This document shows positions 11,326-24,483 of a stretch of DNA of 64,000 nt, piece by piece. The notes below the pieces were generated by a model. The model was not told where the DNA came from. It worked only from the letters and a program-made list of their open reading frames with translations, and ran no database searches. Both the position numbers and the translations under genes were made by a program. How positions within the stretch are numbered: the stretch's first letter is position 1; each line of letters begins with the position of its first letter. The stretch covers positions 54,216,983-54,280,982 of the forward strand of contig CM055099.1 of NCBI GenBank assembly GCA_029204225.1, read 5' to 3'. This DNA is from Diphasiastrum complanatum (taxonomy: Eukaryota > Streptophyta > Lycopodiopsida > Lycopodiales > Lycopodiaceae).

Positions 11326-12190
11326 TCTCTCTCATTGAGACTCTTTTGTTTTTTTTTCATCAAAGTTAAAGCTTTTCAAAAGCTTTCAAAAGCTTGAGGT
11401 AAAGCTATTTAAAAGCTTGTAAACCTTTTCAAAGAGAGCATAAGAAAGCTTCTCAAAAGGAGTAAAGCTATTTAAAAGGGTGTAAAGCTTGGAGTAGGGC
11501 TTGGAGTAAAGTAAGTTTTTTGAAAACCTTGATGACTCTCTATCATTTTATCTCTCTCATTGACACTCTTTTGTTTCTCTTTCATTAGAGTTAAAGTAGT
11601 TTGAGTAAAGCTTGTTCTCCCTCTCTCTCTTTGTCTCTTTCTCTGTCTCTCTCTCTCATTGACACTCTTTTTTCTCACTTTTATCACAATATCCTCAGTT
11701 TGGAGTAAAGTTTCTTGGGGTAAAGCTTTTGAAACAAAGCTTTTGGAGACAAGGTGAGTATTGTTTATTGTGAATCTTATTTATTTGTTTTGTTGAAATA
11801 TTGTCGTTTTGTTTTGTTAAAATCTTGTTGCTTTGTTTGTGGGTATTTTCTTTCAATTGAAACTTTCTAAAATAATGTGAAGATCATATGCTACAGCTTG
11901 ATAAAGATAAACGTTTTAAAATGATGAAAACAAGTAAGATAGTTGAAAAGGGCTTTAGCGTTTAGAGTTTAGATAAAGGATTTATAGAAAGGGTATACAT
12001 GAGGACATGATATAAGAGATTAAGGGTAAAAGATTTAAATTAAAGATTTAGAAATAGTGGATCAAAGGTAAGGATTATCAGAGAAAAAATTGAATAAAAA
12101 GAGGATAAAGTTTGTGTTTAGGTTTGTGATTATAGTTGATTTTATGTTTTATGTTCATCATTGTTATCTTAATCGTAGTTCATTTTTAAT

Positions 12191-14251
<2,061 letters not shown>

Positions 14252-14799
14252 ATGAAAGGATGATGAAAAGTTTATCCTAGGTTAGTTCGCTTTCTCATTT
14301 CTTCTTTCTCTCTCTTTATCTCTTTCTATTGAAACTTGGTATGGTCCTAGCTATCTACATAAAGAGAGGGAGAGGAAGAGAGACAAAGAGAGAGAGAGAG
14401 AGAATGAGATATATTCCTTATTTCAGTTTTGATCATGCATCATGTTGTTGTAGAGGAGGATCCAATGCTACAACAGTTGGGTTCAGCTCAGCCGTTATCC
14501 ACAGTTAAAGAGATTTAACCTCACTTCTTTCTAAGAGTCTAATTATTGCACATGTACTTTGAGACATAAGACAATGCATGGGATGCCATACTCTAAATTG
14601 TGAAAGCCTTATAAAAAGTATGGACCTCATTAGAGAGATAGAGATAAGTTTTCTTACAATTTCATAATCTTTTTCGTATGTCATGTAGCGTGCAACTATA
14701 GAGAAGGATCCGACGCCACGACAGTCATATTTAGCTCAGCCGTTATCTGAGGTAAAGAACTTTATATCGAGGTTTAGGGTTTAGGGTTGGTGATATTTT

Positions 14800-15410
14800 T
14801 TGCAATTTTAGCCAACAAATTGTAAGTATTATTTGCAATTTTTTTGACAAAAATTGTCAAAACAATTGCGGAAATTCATTTCCGCAATTTTTTTCAAAAT
14901 AGTGTATAAAAATTGCGAAAAATAAATTCGCAATTTATATTCTATTGCGAATTTATTTTCCGCAAATTTTTGACACTATTTTGAAAAAAATTACAAAAAT
15001 GAATTTTCGTAATTTTGTTCACAATTTTTGCACAAAAAATTGCGGAAAAATATCCGTAATTTTTGCCACAACAATTGTGAAAATGAATTTTCGCAATTTT
15101 TTTGACAATTTTTGCCAAAAAAATCTAGCAAAAAATATCAGCCAAACAAATTGCGGAAACAAATAATGGAAATAAATCCGCAATTATTATGCCAAAAATT
15201 TGCCGGTGGGTTTCCGCAATTTTTTTATTGTTAATTTAGCCATAAAAATTACGGAAAATTATCCAAAAAAATTGCGGGTCCGGAATTGCAAATTTGCCAA
15301 AAAAATTGCGGAAAACCGTTTCTGCAATTTTTTTGGCAAAAAATGACAAAAATTGTGAAAACTTTCGCAATTTTTGCCATTTTTTTTCGTAATTTTTGCC
15401 ACCTTTTCTT
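14800..15410. repeat. Right subterminal repeat array of the CACTA element
   Basis: The same AATTGCGGAAA / TTTCCGCAATT units as at the left end, in both orientations, up to the right terminus. Just inside (about 14769-14786) is a two-unit TTTAGGG run, too short to call an interstitial telomere. Confidence 0.9.
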
Positions 15411-15633
15411 GTAGTAAAAAAGGTCAGTGATCATATACCATCAAACATGGTTCATCGAAGATTCTTAGTTCTAAAGGTGTCAATGCATGTTACTCAATTT
15501 ATTAAAGCAATAAATTCATACAATATTCTAAAAGAATACTGATCATTGATAATTCTATATCATCCAAATCTATCTGGGTTGGAAGTTGGGAAAGTCTTTA
15601 TTTCTCAGGAGCAATTTGCCTGTACAAATTACA

Positions 15634-16678
15634 TCCCTCCAACACATAAAGCGTTGTCCTCAACAAAAATTTCTCAACTAAGAGTCTTAAATCTGTTTAA
15701 AAATTTCTAGATATTCTGATACCAAACTGTGTTTATGTTTATTTCTTTCTCTCAGATTTGATCTTATATGTAAGATCAGCTTTGGGTGAAGAGTCTTTTC
15801 TTCTTGGATCTAGTTCAGATCCCTTAATCTATGAATTCAGAATTAGCTTGCTGAATTAGTCTCGGGTAGATCCAATCATTTCATGTTCATCTTGGGCTTT
15901 GGATTACTCAAAAACAATTTCATAGTAAAATTGTCTCTTTGGGGATTCAGGAATGGCATAAGGTGAAGTGGTCTTGAAATTTTCAGTCTTTGTTTCTCCT
16001 TAGTATGTTTCCATACTAGTCATGGTTTTACATAATGTCCTAGGAGGTTTAACTTTCTATTCATGATTTCAAAAGATGCTTGAAATCTAGGTCCATTCCA
16101 ATTCATCATGTCATCAAGGTTTACTTTCGCACAAAAAGTATGCAAACAAATATAAACTATCATTACATGTCGTTCACTAAGCTACTAAAAGTTCAGATCA
16201 CATAACTCACATATTCAAAGCCAAGTACTGATAGTATTGAATCAAAATGTTTCTTAAAAACAACTTAGGATTAAACATCCTATTTGATGTTTTTCTCTAA
16301 AGTATTTCGAGATCTACATCTCAAACACTCTTGTGGTCCTAGTGGACAATCTTTATGGTTTAAGAAATTCTCCCTCTGTTTTACTAGTACGGCCTTCAAT
16401 GATTTTATGGCCGAAACTAGTCTCAAGTTGTATGTTCTTGATAAGCACGGTCTTCTAGTCCTCCACAAGTAGGCTTCCAGTGTTTCGTGGTCATCTGGTT
16501 CTTCCTCAGGCCTAGCAGGAGTCTTGGTCTTCTTGATCTTTTCAAGGCAGTTCTTGCTTTTTGCTACACAAGGCCTCTTGAACACCGGGTGGAGCTTTGT
16601 GTTCTTTTGCCATGCATAAACATACAAAGTCTTCACATCAAGTTCACGACAAAATAAACCATAGCTCTGATACCAAGC
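15634..16678 (-). other. Interior of the long-LTR non-autonomous element
   Basis: About 1 kb between PPT and PBS. The only sizeable frame is 16280-16636 on the minus strand (118 residues, basic, Cys in LGPQECLRC). It matches no gag or pol motif I know. Its start near the PBS could make it a relic leader peptide, but coding is not established. Confidence 0.5.
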
Positions 16679-18744
16679 TGTGAACTCGAGGGGTGAAGTC
16701 CTGTCCTAAGTTCTTAAAGGCCAAAAGATTGAATTGGCTTATCATTCACATAAAGCTAGTCTCAGATCAACTTAATGAAAATCAACTAAGATGTTAAATC
16801 AAAACTTGAAAAACATTTCATCACAAAGATTCATTCACATAATAGCGGAAGCACTGAGGGGTCAAGAAGGGGACCCCCCCCCCCTCGAAGGATTCTTTCT
16901 CTTATCATTATGCAAATCCAATTGGCCAATGCCAATTACATATACAATGGAATTCCAATAGGGTCTCAAATGTAGGAACATCAACTTTACATAAACTTAA
17001 TTCATATTCACTGATCTTAATTCCATATCTAGCTTAACAAAAGCATAGACATCTCTTCATAACTCATAAACTTTCCGACATGCAATCATGTTGGATCTTA
17101 GATTCTTGTCATGCAATCCCAATGGATCTTAGATTCTTTACATGAAATCATAGGGGTTCATAGGTGCATGCAATCATAAGGATTCATAGATTCTTTACAT
17201 GCAACTGTCTGAAGTGACATGCAATCATAAGGGTTCATAGATTCTTGACATGCAACTGTCATGAAGTGACATGCATGGCCTTTCAGAAATGCATGGAGTG
17301 ACATGAAAGCTTCAAAACTGACATGCAAGCTTTAGATCTGACATGCAAAGACAATAGGCCACTAATGCTATGACATGCAAGCTCTACATCTGACATGCAT
17401 AGACAATTGGCCACAGATACTATGACATGCAAAAGTACTGATCAGCCATTCTGACATATGGGTAACAGTTTCAAGAGCATACCATAGTCTCGAGAGAAGA
17501 TGAAAGTGAGAGGGAGAGAGAGAGAGAGAGTGTGTGTGTGTGTTTGTGTGGTGATCTGAGAGTAAGATAGAAATCCGAGGGTTTGAGCTCCAATTAATCC
17601 TGCAATCACAAAAATGACATAGTCTCCTTGAGGTATTCCCTCAATCCTCTTCTCCAAAGCACTTGTACACAACAAACAATAAAATGGTAGAGTCTGGATG
17701 CATTATCCCTTCATCCTCCTGGTAGAGGGGTGCATTTCCACTTATATAGAGAGTGGAGAGGCCTTCAAAAGTGAGTGAGGTGTCAAGTTCAAGTGTATGA
17801 GGTGTGAGGGAGACTCCAATTGTACTTAGGGAGAAGTGTTTTAGTTTGGGAGGGTGAATGGGTGATGTGTACTAGCTTGGGAGAGTTATTATGGTGAGTT
17901 GGCATATGAAGTGAGAGTGTAGGAGGGCGTCCCATTCTAGGTGCCAATTAGCCTAGAATGCATGAAGGAAGATAGGTGGGAGGTAGGTGGTACAAGGTTC
18001 AAACTTGACTTTTAATTACATATAATTTTACATGATTACAACTTGGGAATCCACCCAAGTTCAATCTTCCTATGGAAGAGCCAGGGTATATGTCCATTTT
18101 GTTTTTGCATAATGTCCATCAATTCCTAGGCCCTTTTTTCTAGAGGTTGCCCATCCTCAATCATGGTCATTGGCACTTATTTTCTAGAGGTTGCCCATCC
18201 TCAATCATGGTGGAACAAGTCACTAGGGTGATCAGACCCTAAGCCTTGTCCTATTCTTTATAGACTCCTCTGAGCCTTCATTATAGACTTATAAATAAGC
18301 CTTCTTTATAGACTCTACTGAGCCTTCATTATAGACTTTGTCAAAAGCCTTCTTGTATATTGTCTTTAAGCTTAGAAAGCTTCCTGATTCGATTCTTGTT
18401 CTTCTTGGCACTTTCTCGAGTATCTGCACATAACCTCAAAGAGAGATCAGTCCTTAAGCCCATAGGGCTTCTTATTCTTGTTCAGATTCTTCAGGTACGT
18501 TCATGTGTACCTGCACATCCCCTCAAAGAAAGGTCAGTGATCATTATACCATCAAACATGGTTCATCGAAGATTCTTAGTTCTATAGGTGTCAATGCCTG
18601 TTACTCAATTCATTAAAGCAAGAAATTCATACAATATTCTAGAAGAATACTGATTATTGATAATTCTATATCATCAAAATCTATCTGGGTTGGAAGCTGG
18701 TAAAGTCTTTATTTCTAAGGAGCAATTTGTCTCTGCAAATTACA

Positions 18745-20090
18745 AGGTTAGGCTTTCTTCCATACAAAACTTCATAAGGAGTTTTACCATCAATACATTT
18801 ACATGAAACTCTATTGATCAAATAATCGGCACAAGTGAGTGACTCACCCCAAAATGACTTTGGCAAGCATGCATCTAATCTAAAGGCTTTATAACATTCA
18901 CATAATGTTCTATTTCTCCTCTCGAACACCCCATTTTGTTGAGGGGTGCTCCTTGATTCTCTCTTCCTTACAAAGATCGTTGAACTTATTAGAGATATAC
19001 TCTCCTCTAATATCACTTCCAAAGATCTTTATGCTTTTATTATGATGCTTTTCAACAAAAGTTTTGAACTTGGCAAAGGTTTCAAGTACTTGAGCCTTGG
19101 AAGAAAGTAAGAAAACCCAACAATATCTTGAAAAGTCATCTATGAATGTTATAAACATTGATGCTCCGCCATTTGACTTAGTGCTAGGAAAGTGAACATC
19201 CGAATGTATTAGCTCAAGAGGATGAGATGTTTTGGTGATAGAATTTGGAAAAGCCTTCTTATGTGCCTTGGATAGTGCACATGCTTCACAAAACTTTTTC
19301 TCCTTTTATAATGACCTTGAATAAAAGCAAGTACTTCCTTGCACATAGCCTCCATGGAACTTGGATTGATTTGTCCAAGTCTTTTGTGCCAAAGATCAAA
19401 ATTTGACAGCTTGTCCCCCTCTACTAGCATCACAACATTGGTGTCAACAAAAGCATCTAACTTGTAAAACTTTTCGATCTATTGCCTTTAGCAATAACCT
19501 TGCCTTTCTTTTTTATGTAACAATCATTAGAAGTGAATTCCACACAAAAACCATTATCAACCAGTTGCCCAACACTAAGTAGATTCTTAGTGATGCTAGA
19601 AATGTACAAGACTCCATCAACATTGACCCTCTTTGAGGATCCTAAGCACAAGGGTTTAGAACCTACTCCTTCTATTTTACAAACATCATCATTTGTTGTA
19701 AAAATAGACTAGATAGGACCTTCATAAGAAAAGTATTCCCTCTTGCTTGTCATGTGGGGACTTGCCCCACTATCTATCCACCATGGATCTTCCCCCTTGA
19801 AACTTGACAAATAGAGGCTTGAAATCATTAGTGAGTCCTCATGTGGACTCTCTTCCTCCTCTTGGCTGATGTTTTCTTGTCCTTGTGCTTGCTTCTTCTT
19901 GAAGCATTCCAAGGCATAGTGCCCCATCTTACTACAATAGTAGCATTTGACCTTGGACTTGTCTTTCTTGGTCTTGCTTGGAGTTGAACTTGAAGATCCA
20001 TCTTGATCCTCAATCTTTGCTTGGTTCTTCTTGAATATAGCTCCTTTGTTCTTGGCTTTGCCCTTGCTCTTGATGAAGAAGGTTTGATCT
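18745..20090 (-). pseudogene. Copia gag-protease-integrase fragment
   Basis: On the minus strand, in order: a zinc knuckle CYYCSKMGHYALECFKKK (about 19910-19965), protease DPWWIDSGASPHMTSKREYF (about 19730-19790), the protease C-terminal part VLYISSITKNLLSVGQLVDN, the GAG-pre-integrase WHKRLGQINPSSMEAMC, and an integrase core with FIDDFSRYCWVF, SDIRGEYISNKF and ERRNRTLCE. The Asp, Asp and Glu of the catalytic triad are present, but at least four frameshifts break the gene. It ends at GKTPYEVLYGRKPNL exactly where the long-LTR element starts (18744). RT and RNase H are missing. Confidence 0.88.
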
Positions 20091-20600
20091 ATTGGAAATT
20101 AAGCCCACAGTTGTCTCCTTGGTGAGCAATAATTTCTATTTCAAGATTCTTCCTACACGTTTATTGATCTTTGATCTAAGGTTAGGTGAAACATATTTTG
20201 GGTTCAAAGTTTGCCCATCTGATACTTGCAGGAATCGCAACTTGGATAAACGTCTACAACGGGCTTCCAACTGATCTCCAGCAAAGGGTAACCAATCTAT
20301 TATTCTTCATGTTCAAATGATAAGTTCAACTATTTGAAGATCATTGAAGACTTGGCCATCTTCAAGGACTTCCACAAACTAGCATTAAGAACAAGTCTGC
20401 AGAAATACATTACTTTTTCAATAGTCTGCAGAAATACACTAAGTGTCGCACAGTTCGCATTTTTCACACTTTGGCTTCTCTCGTTCAATTATTTCGAAGA
20501 AGTCAACTTATGCACAATTCAAAAGTTTAATTGTTTTCAACACCTTCAGCTTTTTTGCAAAATGTAAAGAGAGATAAAATTCCTGAAGGTCATCTACTTT
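20091..20600. other. No gene recognised
   Basis: Mixed sequence between a copia gag end and a probable LTR. Words CACCTTC and TTTTTTGC resemble the LTR arrays at 22 and 28.8 kb, so part may be LTR U3. No coding motif. Confidence 0.4.
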
Positions 20601-21514
20601 CAAGAGTTGAATTGTTTTAGGGCACCTTCGACTTTTTAGCAGAATCCCAAAGAGAGAGAAAATGTCGAATGTTGTCTATTTTGAACGAGGAACGTTTCTA
20701 GCCACTTCCCAGAATTTGCAAAGTGACAAAAAACCACTTCCCCTAAAATGTGAAGTGAGAGAATTTGCGACGTCCTCGTCCACATCAACATTCGCTACGG
20801 GTTGACTATGTACACAATGTACAGTTGTCATTTCAAGCCAAATACTTCCAAGTACAACGACTTACCTAATTAGATGACAAATATTTATTGTAATTAATAC
20901 ATGGATGCAATCTATATATAGATCATCCCAGCACACTCTATGTGATGCTCCGTCCATGAGACGAATGATTTTGAGCCTCCCAATTACGCTGTCATTCTAG
21001 TTGTAACTATCATTGTTGTGCTTTAGTGTAATATAACAGCAATATGCCTTTCTATCTGTGTATAACGTAGATGAATGCTTATTGTGATTTGAATGCACTT
21101 CATTGTTTTTTGATCACACTTGTTCACTCACTCTGATTAGAACATGGACGTCTATGACTCCTCAGCTTTTTATCAGACAATAGCTATCTTTGACGCCTGA
21201 GGAACTTGCGCTATCATATTGCTCTGTCAATTCATTCAAAACTAAACTTCTCATTAAATCCATTTCCAGTAATACCACACACAAACCATTTGTAATATTT
21301 TCGGTGGACTATACTCATTTTGTTTTTGTGAGTATGAATTAATTTATAATATCATGTTGGGCACAAAACGTTTGAGCTGTGATTACACTTAGCATAGACA
21401 ATCTATTAGACTGCATTTGCATCTAGCAACCCATTATAACGAGAGAGTTGTTCCGCAAATATTCATGCTCTCTTCTCCGTTCACGTTCTCTATACTCTCT
21501 TGCCTCCATCAGAT
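20600..21514 (+). mobile_element. Probable 5' LTR of a copia element
   Basis: The inner end is set by a PBS-like TGGTATCAAAGC at 21515-21526. It contains a TATA-like CTATATATAGATC near 20932. The outer boundary is not resolved. An identical LTR was not found downstream. Confidence 0.5.
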
Positions 21515-21578
21515 TGGTATCAAAGCCTAGCTCAAATAAACCGAGAGATTAAGTTTGTTCCATTTGTGTTATTGTTAA

Positions 21579-21957
21579 CATGTCTCATATTGGTAGCTCT
21601 TCGTCTTTATCATCCAACGAAACTACAATTATTAACAAGTTCAGTGGTTCTAACTTCTACATCTAAAAGTTAAAACTCCGAACGATGTTGATAGATAGAG
21701 ATCTTTGGGATGTAGTAGAAGGTGCTGACGTGAAATTAGAAGATGGTGATCAAGCAAAGGCATGGAAGATAAAAGATCAGAAGGCCTGATTCTACTACCA
21801 TCACTTCTCACATCAACAACTTTGGATCAATTATCAGCTATAAGATGTGCTATTCAAGATGATGATGATGTCATTTGTTATGACCTTGTTTTCTTCTCTT
21901 TCAAAGTCGTATGAACACTTTGTCATGATGATTTCCACACAACCCGACCTCACTCAG
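21579..21957 (+). pseudogene. Copia gag N-terminal fragment
   Basis: The ATG at 21579 begins MSHIGSSSSLSSNETTIINK, followed by FSGSNFYI and, after a stop in place of Trp, KLKLRTMLIDRDLWDVVEG. This matches the copia DUF4219/UBN2 Gag start (FxGxNFxxWKxxMxxxLxxxDLWDVVEG). After a frameshift, LFSSLSKSYEHFVMMISTQ matches the Gag 'LLxSLPxSYExFVxxL' segment. It then runs straight into an LTR-derived tandem array, so the rest of gag is deleted. Confidence 0.8.
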
Positions 21958-21959
21958 TC

Positions 21960-22400
21960 TTTTTCGTCTTTTTCACTCCTTAGCGAAAAATGCGACACAC
22001 TAGCCAAGTGGCCAGGATGCCTTAGAAATCATTTTAAAGGCACCTTCACCTTTTTTGCCTTTTTGCTCCTTAGCAAAAAATGCGACACACTGGCCAAGTG
22101 GCCAAAATACCTTAGAAGTCATTTTAAGGCACCTTTGACTTTTTCGCTCCTTAGCGAAAAATGCGACACACTAGCCAAGTGGCCAGAATACCTTAGAAAT
22201 CATTTTTAAGACACTTCGTCTTTTTTACCTCCTTAGCGAAAAATACGACACACTGGCCAAGTAGCCAGAATACCTTAGAAATCATTTTTAAGGCACCTTC
22301 GTCTTTTTTGCTCCTTCGCGAAAAATGCGACACACTGACCAAGTGGCAAGAATACGTTAGAAATCATTTTTTAAGGCACCTTCGTCTTTTCGGCCTTTTT
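21960..22400 (+). repeat. ~85-bp tandem array, about five units
   Basis: Each unit has CGCTCCTTAGCGAAAAATGC, GACACACTGGCCAAGTGGCC, CCTTAGAAATCATTTT and AAGGCACCTTCGTC. A second array of the same units is at 28790-28975. Both are followed by the same TATA-containing sequence, so the array is part of an LTR. Confidence 0.9.
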
Positions 22401-22560
22401 TGTTTTTCCCACATTTTTGGTTGACCGACTTCACAAACATATGAGTAACCCTAAAAACAGCTGGACAAACAAATATCCCAAAGGTAGTTGGCGGTTACCA
22501 ACTTTTGTATAGATTGGCATAAATAGCCTTAAAGGCTTGTAAGATATTTCCTCTCTTGTA
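22401..22560 (+). mobile_element. LTR core segment, also at 28976-29150
   Basis: The stretch with ACAAATATCCCAAAGG, GCATAAATAGCCTT (TATA-like) and GATATTTCCTCTCTTGTAAATC is nearly identical to 28976-29150. Here it joins abruptly to integrase coding sequence at about 22561, indicating an internal deletion or recombination. Confidence 0.7.
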
Positions 22561-23339
22561 AATCATCGACGACTTCTCTCAAAGGACTGCAACCTACTAT
22601 ATGAAGAACAAATCCGAAGCATTCAAGTTCTTCAAGCAGTTCAAGGCGTCTGTAGAAAACCAGACCAAGAGGAAGATCAAGACTCTACACACAGATAAAG
22701 GGGGAGAGTACATCTCCACAGAATTCAAGGAGTTCTGCAAGGCCAACGAGATACTTCAACAATACACAACCAGCTACTCACCTCAGTCCAATGGTGTAGC
22801 TGAGCGGAAGGACCAGACACTCATCGAAAGCGCCAAGAGCATGACGGCCCATGCCTCTCTTCCAAAGAAGTCATGGGTAGAAGCTGTTACTACAGCTGCC
22901 TACTTATAGAATCGATCCATCACCAAAGCCCTGAATGGCAAGACACCTTATGAGGTATGGACATGATCAAAACCATCACTCAAACGTATTCGAGTATTTG
23001 GATGCATTGCTTTCGCTCAGATCCCTGAGGATCTAAGAAGAAAGCTAGATGACAAGAGCTGGAAACAATTTTTATCGGCTATTCCCAAAATCACGACATA
23101 CAAGCTCTACAATTTGGATACCGAGAAGACGTTCACCAGTAGAGATGTCATTTTCATGGAAGACCAGTTCCTCGACCACAAAGAAAAAGCTATTGGTAAT
23201 TCCGACTCATGGATCGAGCAACCAGTCACTTTCGGACTAGAGATTCAACTATAGAATCTCGATGCTGACTCAGAAGATGAGTCGGAACCTCAACGAGTCA
23301 ACCCACACCAAAGGACCGAAGTACAACCCAGGAGGTCGT
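22561..23339 (+). pseudogene. Copia integrase core and C-terminal region
   Basis: The plus strand reads IDDFSQRTATYYMKNKSEAF, HTDKGGEYISTEFKEFCKAN, SPQSNGVAERKDQTLIESAK and KSWVEAVTTAAYL. All three catalytic residues (Asp, Asp, Glu) are in place. Stops follow at about 22908 and 22964. Beyond is the usual post-integrase linker (KLYNLDTEKTFTSRDVIFME). It ends at 23339, where the 5' LTR of the next element starts. Confidence 0.85.
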
Positions 23340-23969
23340 ACTAGTTTAGTCACATTTTGGAAAATTGTCAATAAGAGGCCAAAACTCATTTTAGACTTAG
23401 AGATAAACTTTTTGAAGTTATATTAGTTTAAAATACATTCAATAAACACTTTTGAAAAGTGTGGGAAAGTTGGTAGTCGAGTTTGAGAGAGATTCAAATT
23501 TGAACTTTGGGTACATTGAATCTAGACCCAAAAATAGTAGGGTTTACATTTTGGAGGGAAAGCCAAGTGGCCAAATAGGATTTGGACACTATATAAAAGG
23601 ATGTAACTCATGGAGAGACACATCTTCTCTCTTCTCTCTCTCATTTTATCATTATACATAGTTATCTTTGGGTTCTACTACTCATTGGTGCACTCTCATA
23701 ATGTTATCTTGCAATTCTATGTGTAGAATGATCATTTATTGTTATTTTTGGTTCCACAAGTGTGAAATACAGTAGGGTACTGTAATTGTACGGACAACAA
23801 ACATATTTTATGTTTTGGTTCATGTTTGATCAGTATCTCTTAGAGTTTGCATCTCATTTTGTATGTAGATGCTGATTTTTCTACATTGGCAGGATTGTTG
23901 GTTTGCTCCTTATCGTAACCAAAGATCAGGGACATGGATTGGATCTTGAATGATCTGAAATCCTTCACA
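23340..23969 (+). repeat. 5' LTR
   Basis: Direct repeat of 28147-28773. It contains a TATA-like ACTATATAAAAGG near 23587 and a start-like leader. Its 5' end lacks TGTGAGAGATTTC, present in the 3' LTR. Confidence 0.92.
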
Positions 23970-23981
23970 TGGTATCAGAGC
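23970..23981 (+). other. Primer binding site
   Basis: TGGTATCAGAGC immediately follows the LTR end CTTCACA. Confidence 0.92.
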
Positions 23982-24483
23982 TATTGTGTTTTAGGTTATG
24001 AAAGGATCAGCCATCTTTAGCAAGGATTTGGAGGAGTTACCAATGCTAGAGCATGCTAGATTGATTTCTACTCAGAAATCAGCACGATCTTTTGAAGGTC
24101 AAAACTCAATATAGGGTTATATACTTGATCAATTTCGATTTCACACTTGGATTACTAGATTTAGATGATATTTGGTGCATTAGAAAGGTCTCATTGGAGT
24201 CTAAAGAAGATATATCAAGTTTCTAGAAATTGCATGTAAAATTTGAGATATTCAATTTTTTGTGATTTTGTCAAAACCCTAATTTTGATTAGATCTCTAA
24301 TTTGTGAGGTTACCGAACTTCATTTGAGTGTGTTTCAATCTTAGTAAGTGGCAAGAATCATTAGATTTAGGATAGATCATAGGTTGATCAAGATTTCACT
24401 ATTCTATGTGTTGATTTTCTAGTTAGAAGTGCTAGAAGAGATTTGAGAGGTTCCATATCTTTGTGATTTCTTCTTGAGTTCAT

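Noticed and set aside
14769-14786. Interstitial telomere repeat (TTTAGGG)
   Set aside because: Only about two units; too short, and inside a transposon.
21847-22209. A 120-residue protein with three 27-residue repeats
   Set aside because: Only its first part is Gag; the repeats are translation of an LTR tandem array that is non-coding elsewhere.
21960-22400. CRISPR-like array
   Set aside because: Units are contiguous ~85-bp near-copies without unique spacers, and lie in a plant retroelement LTR.
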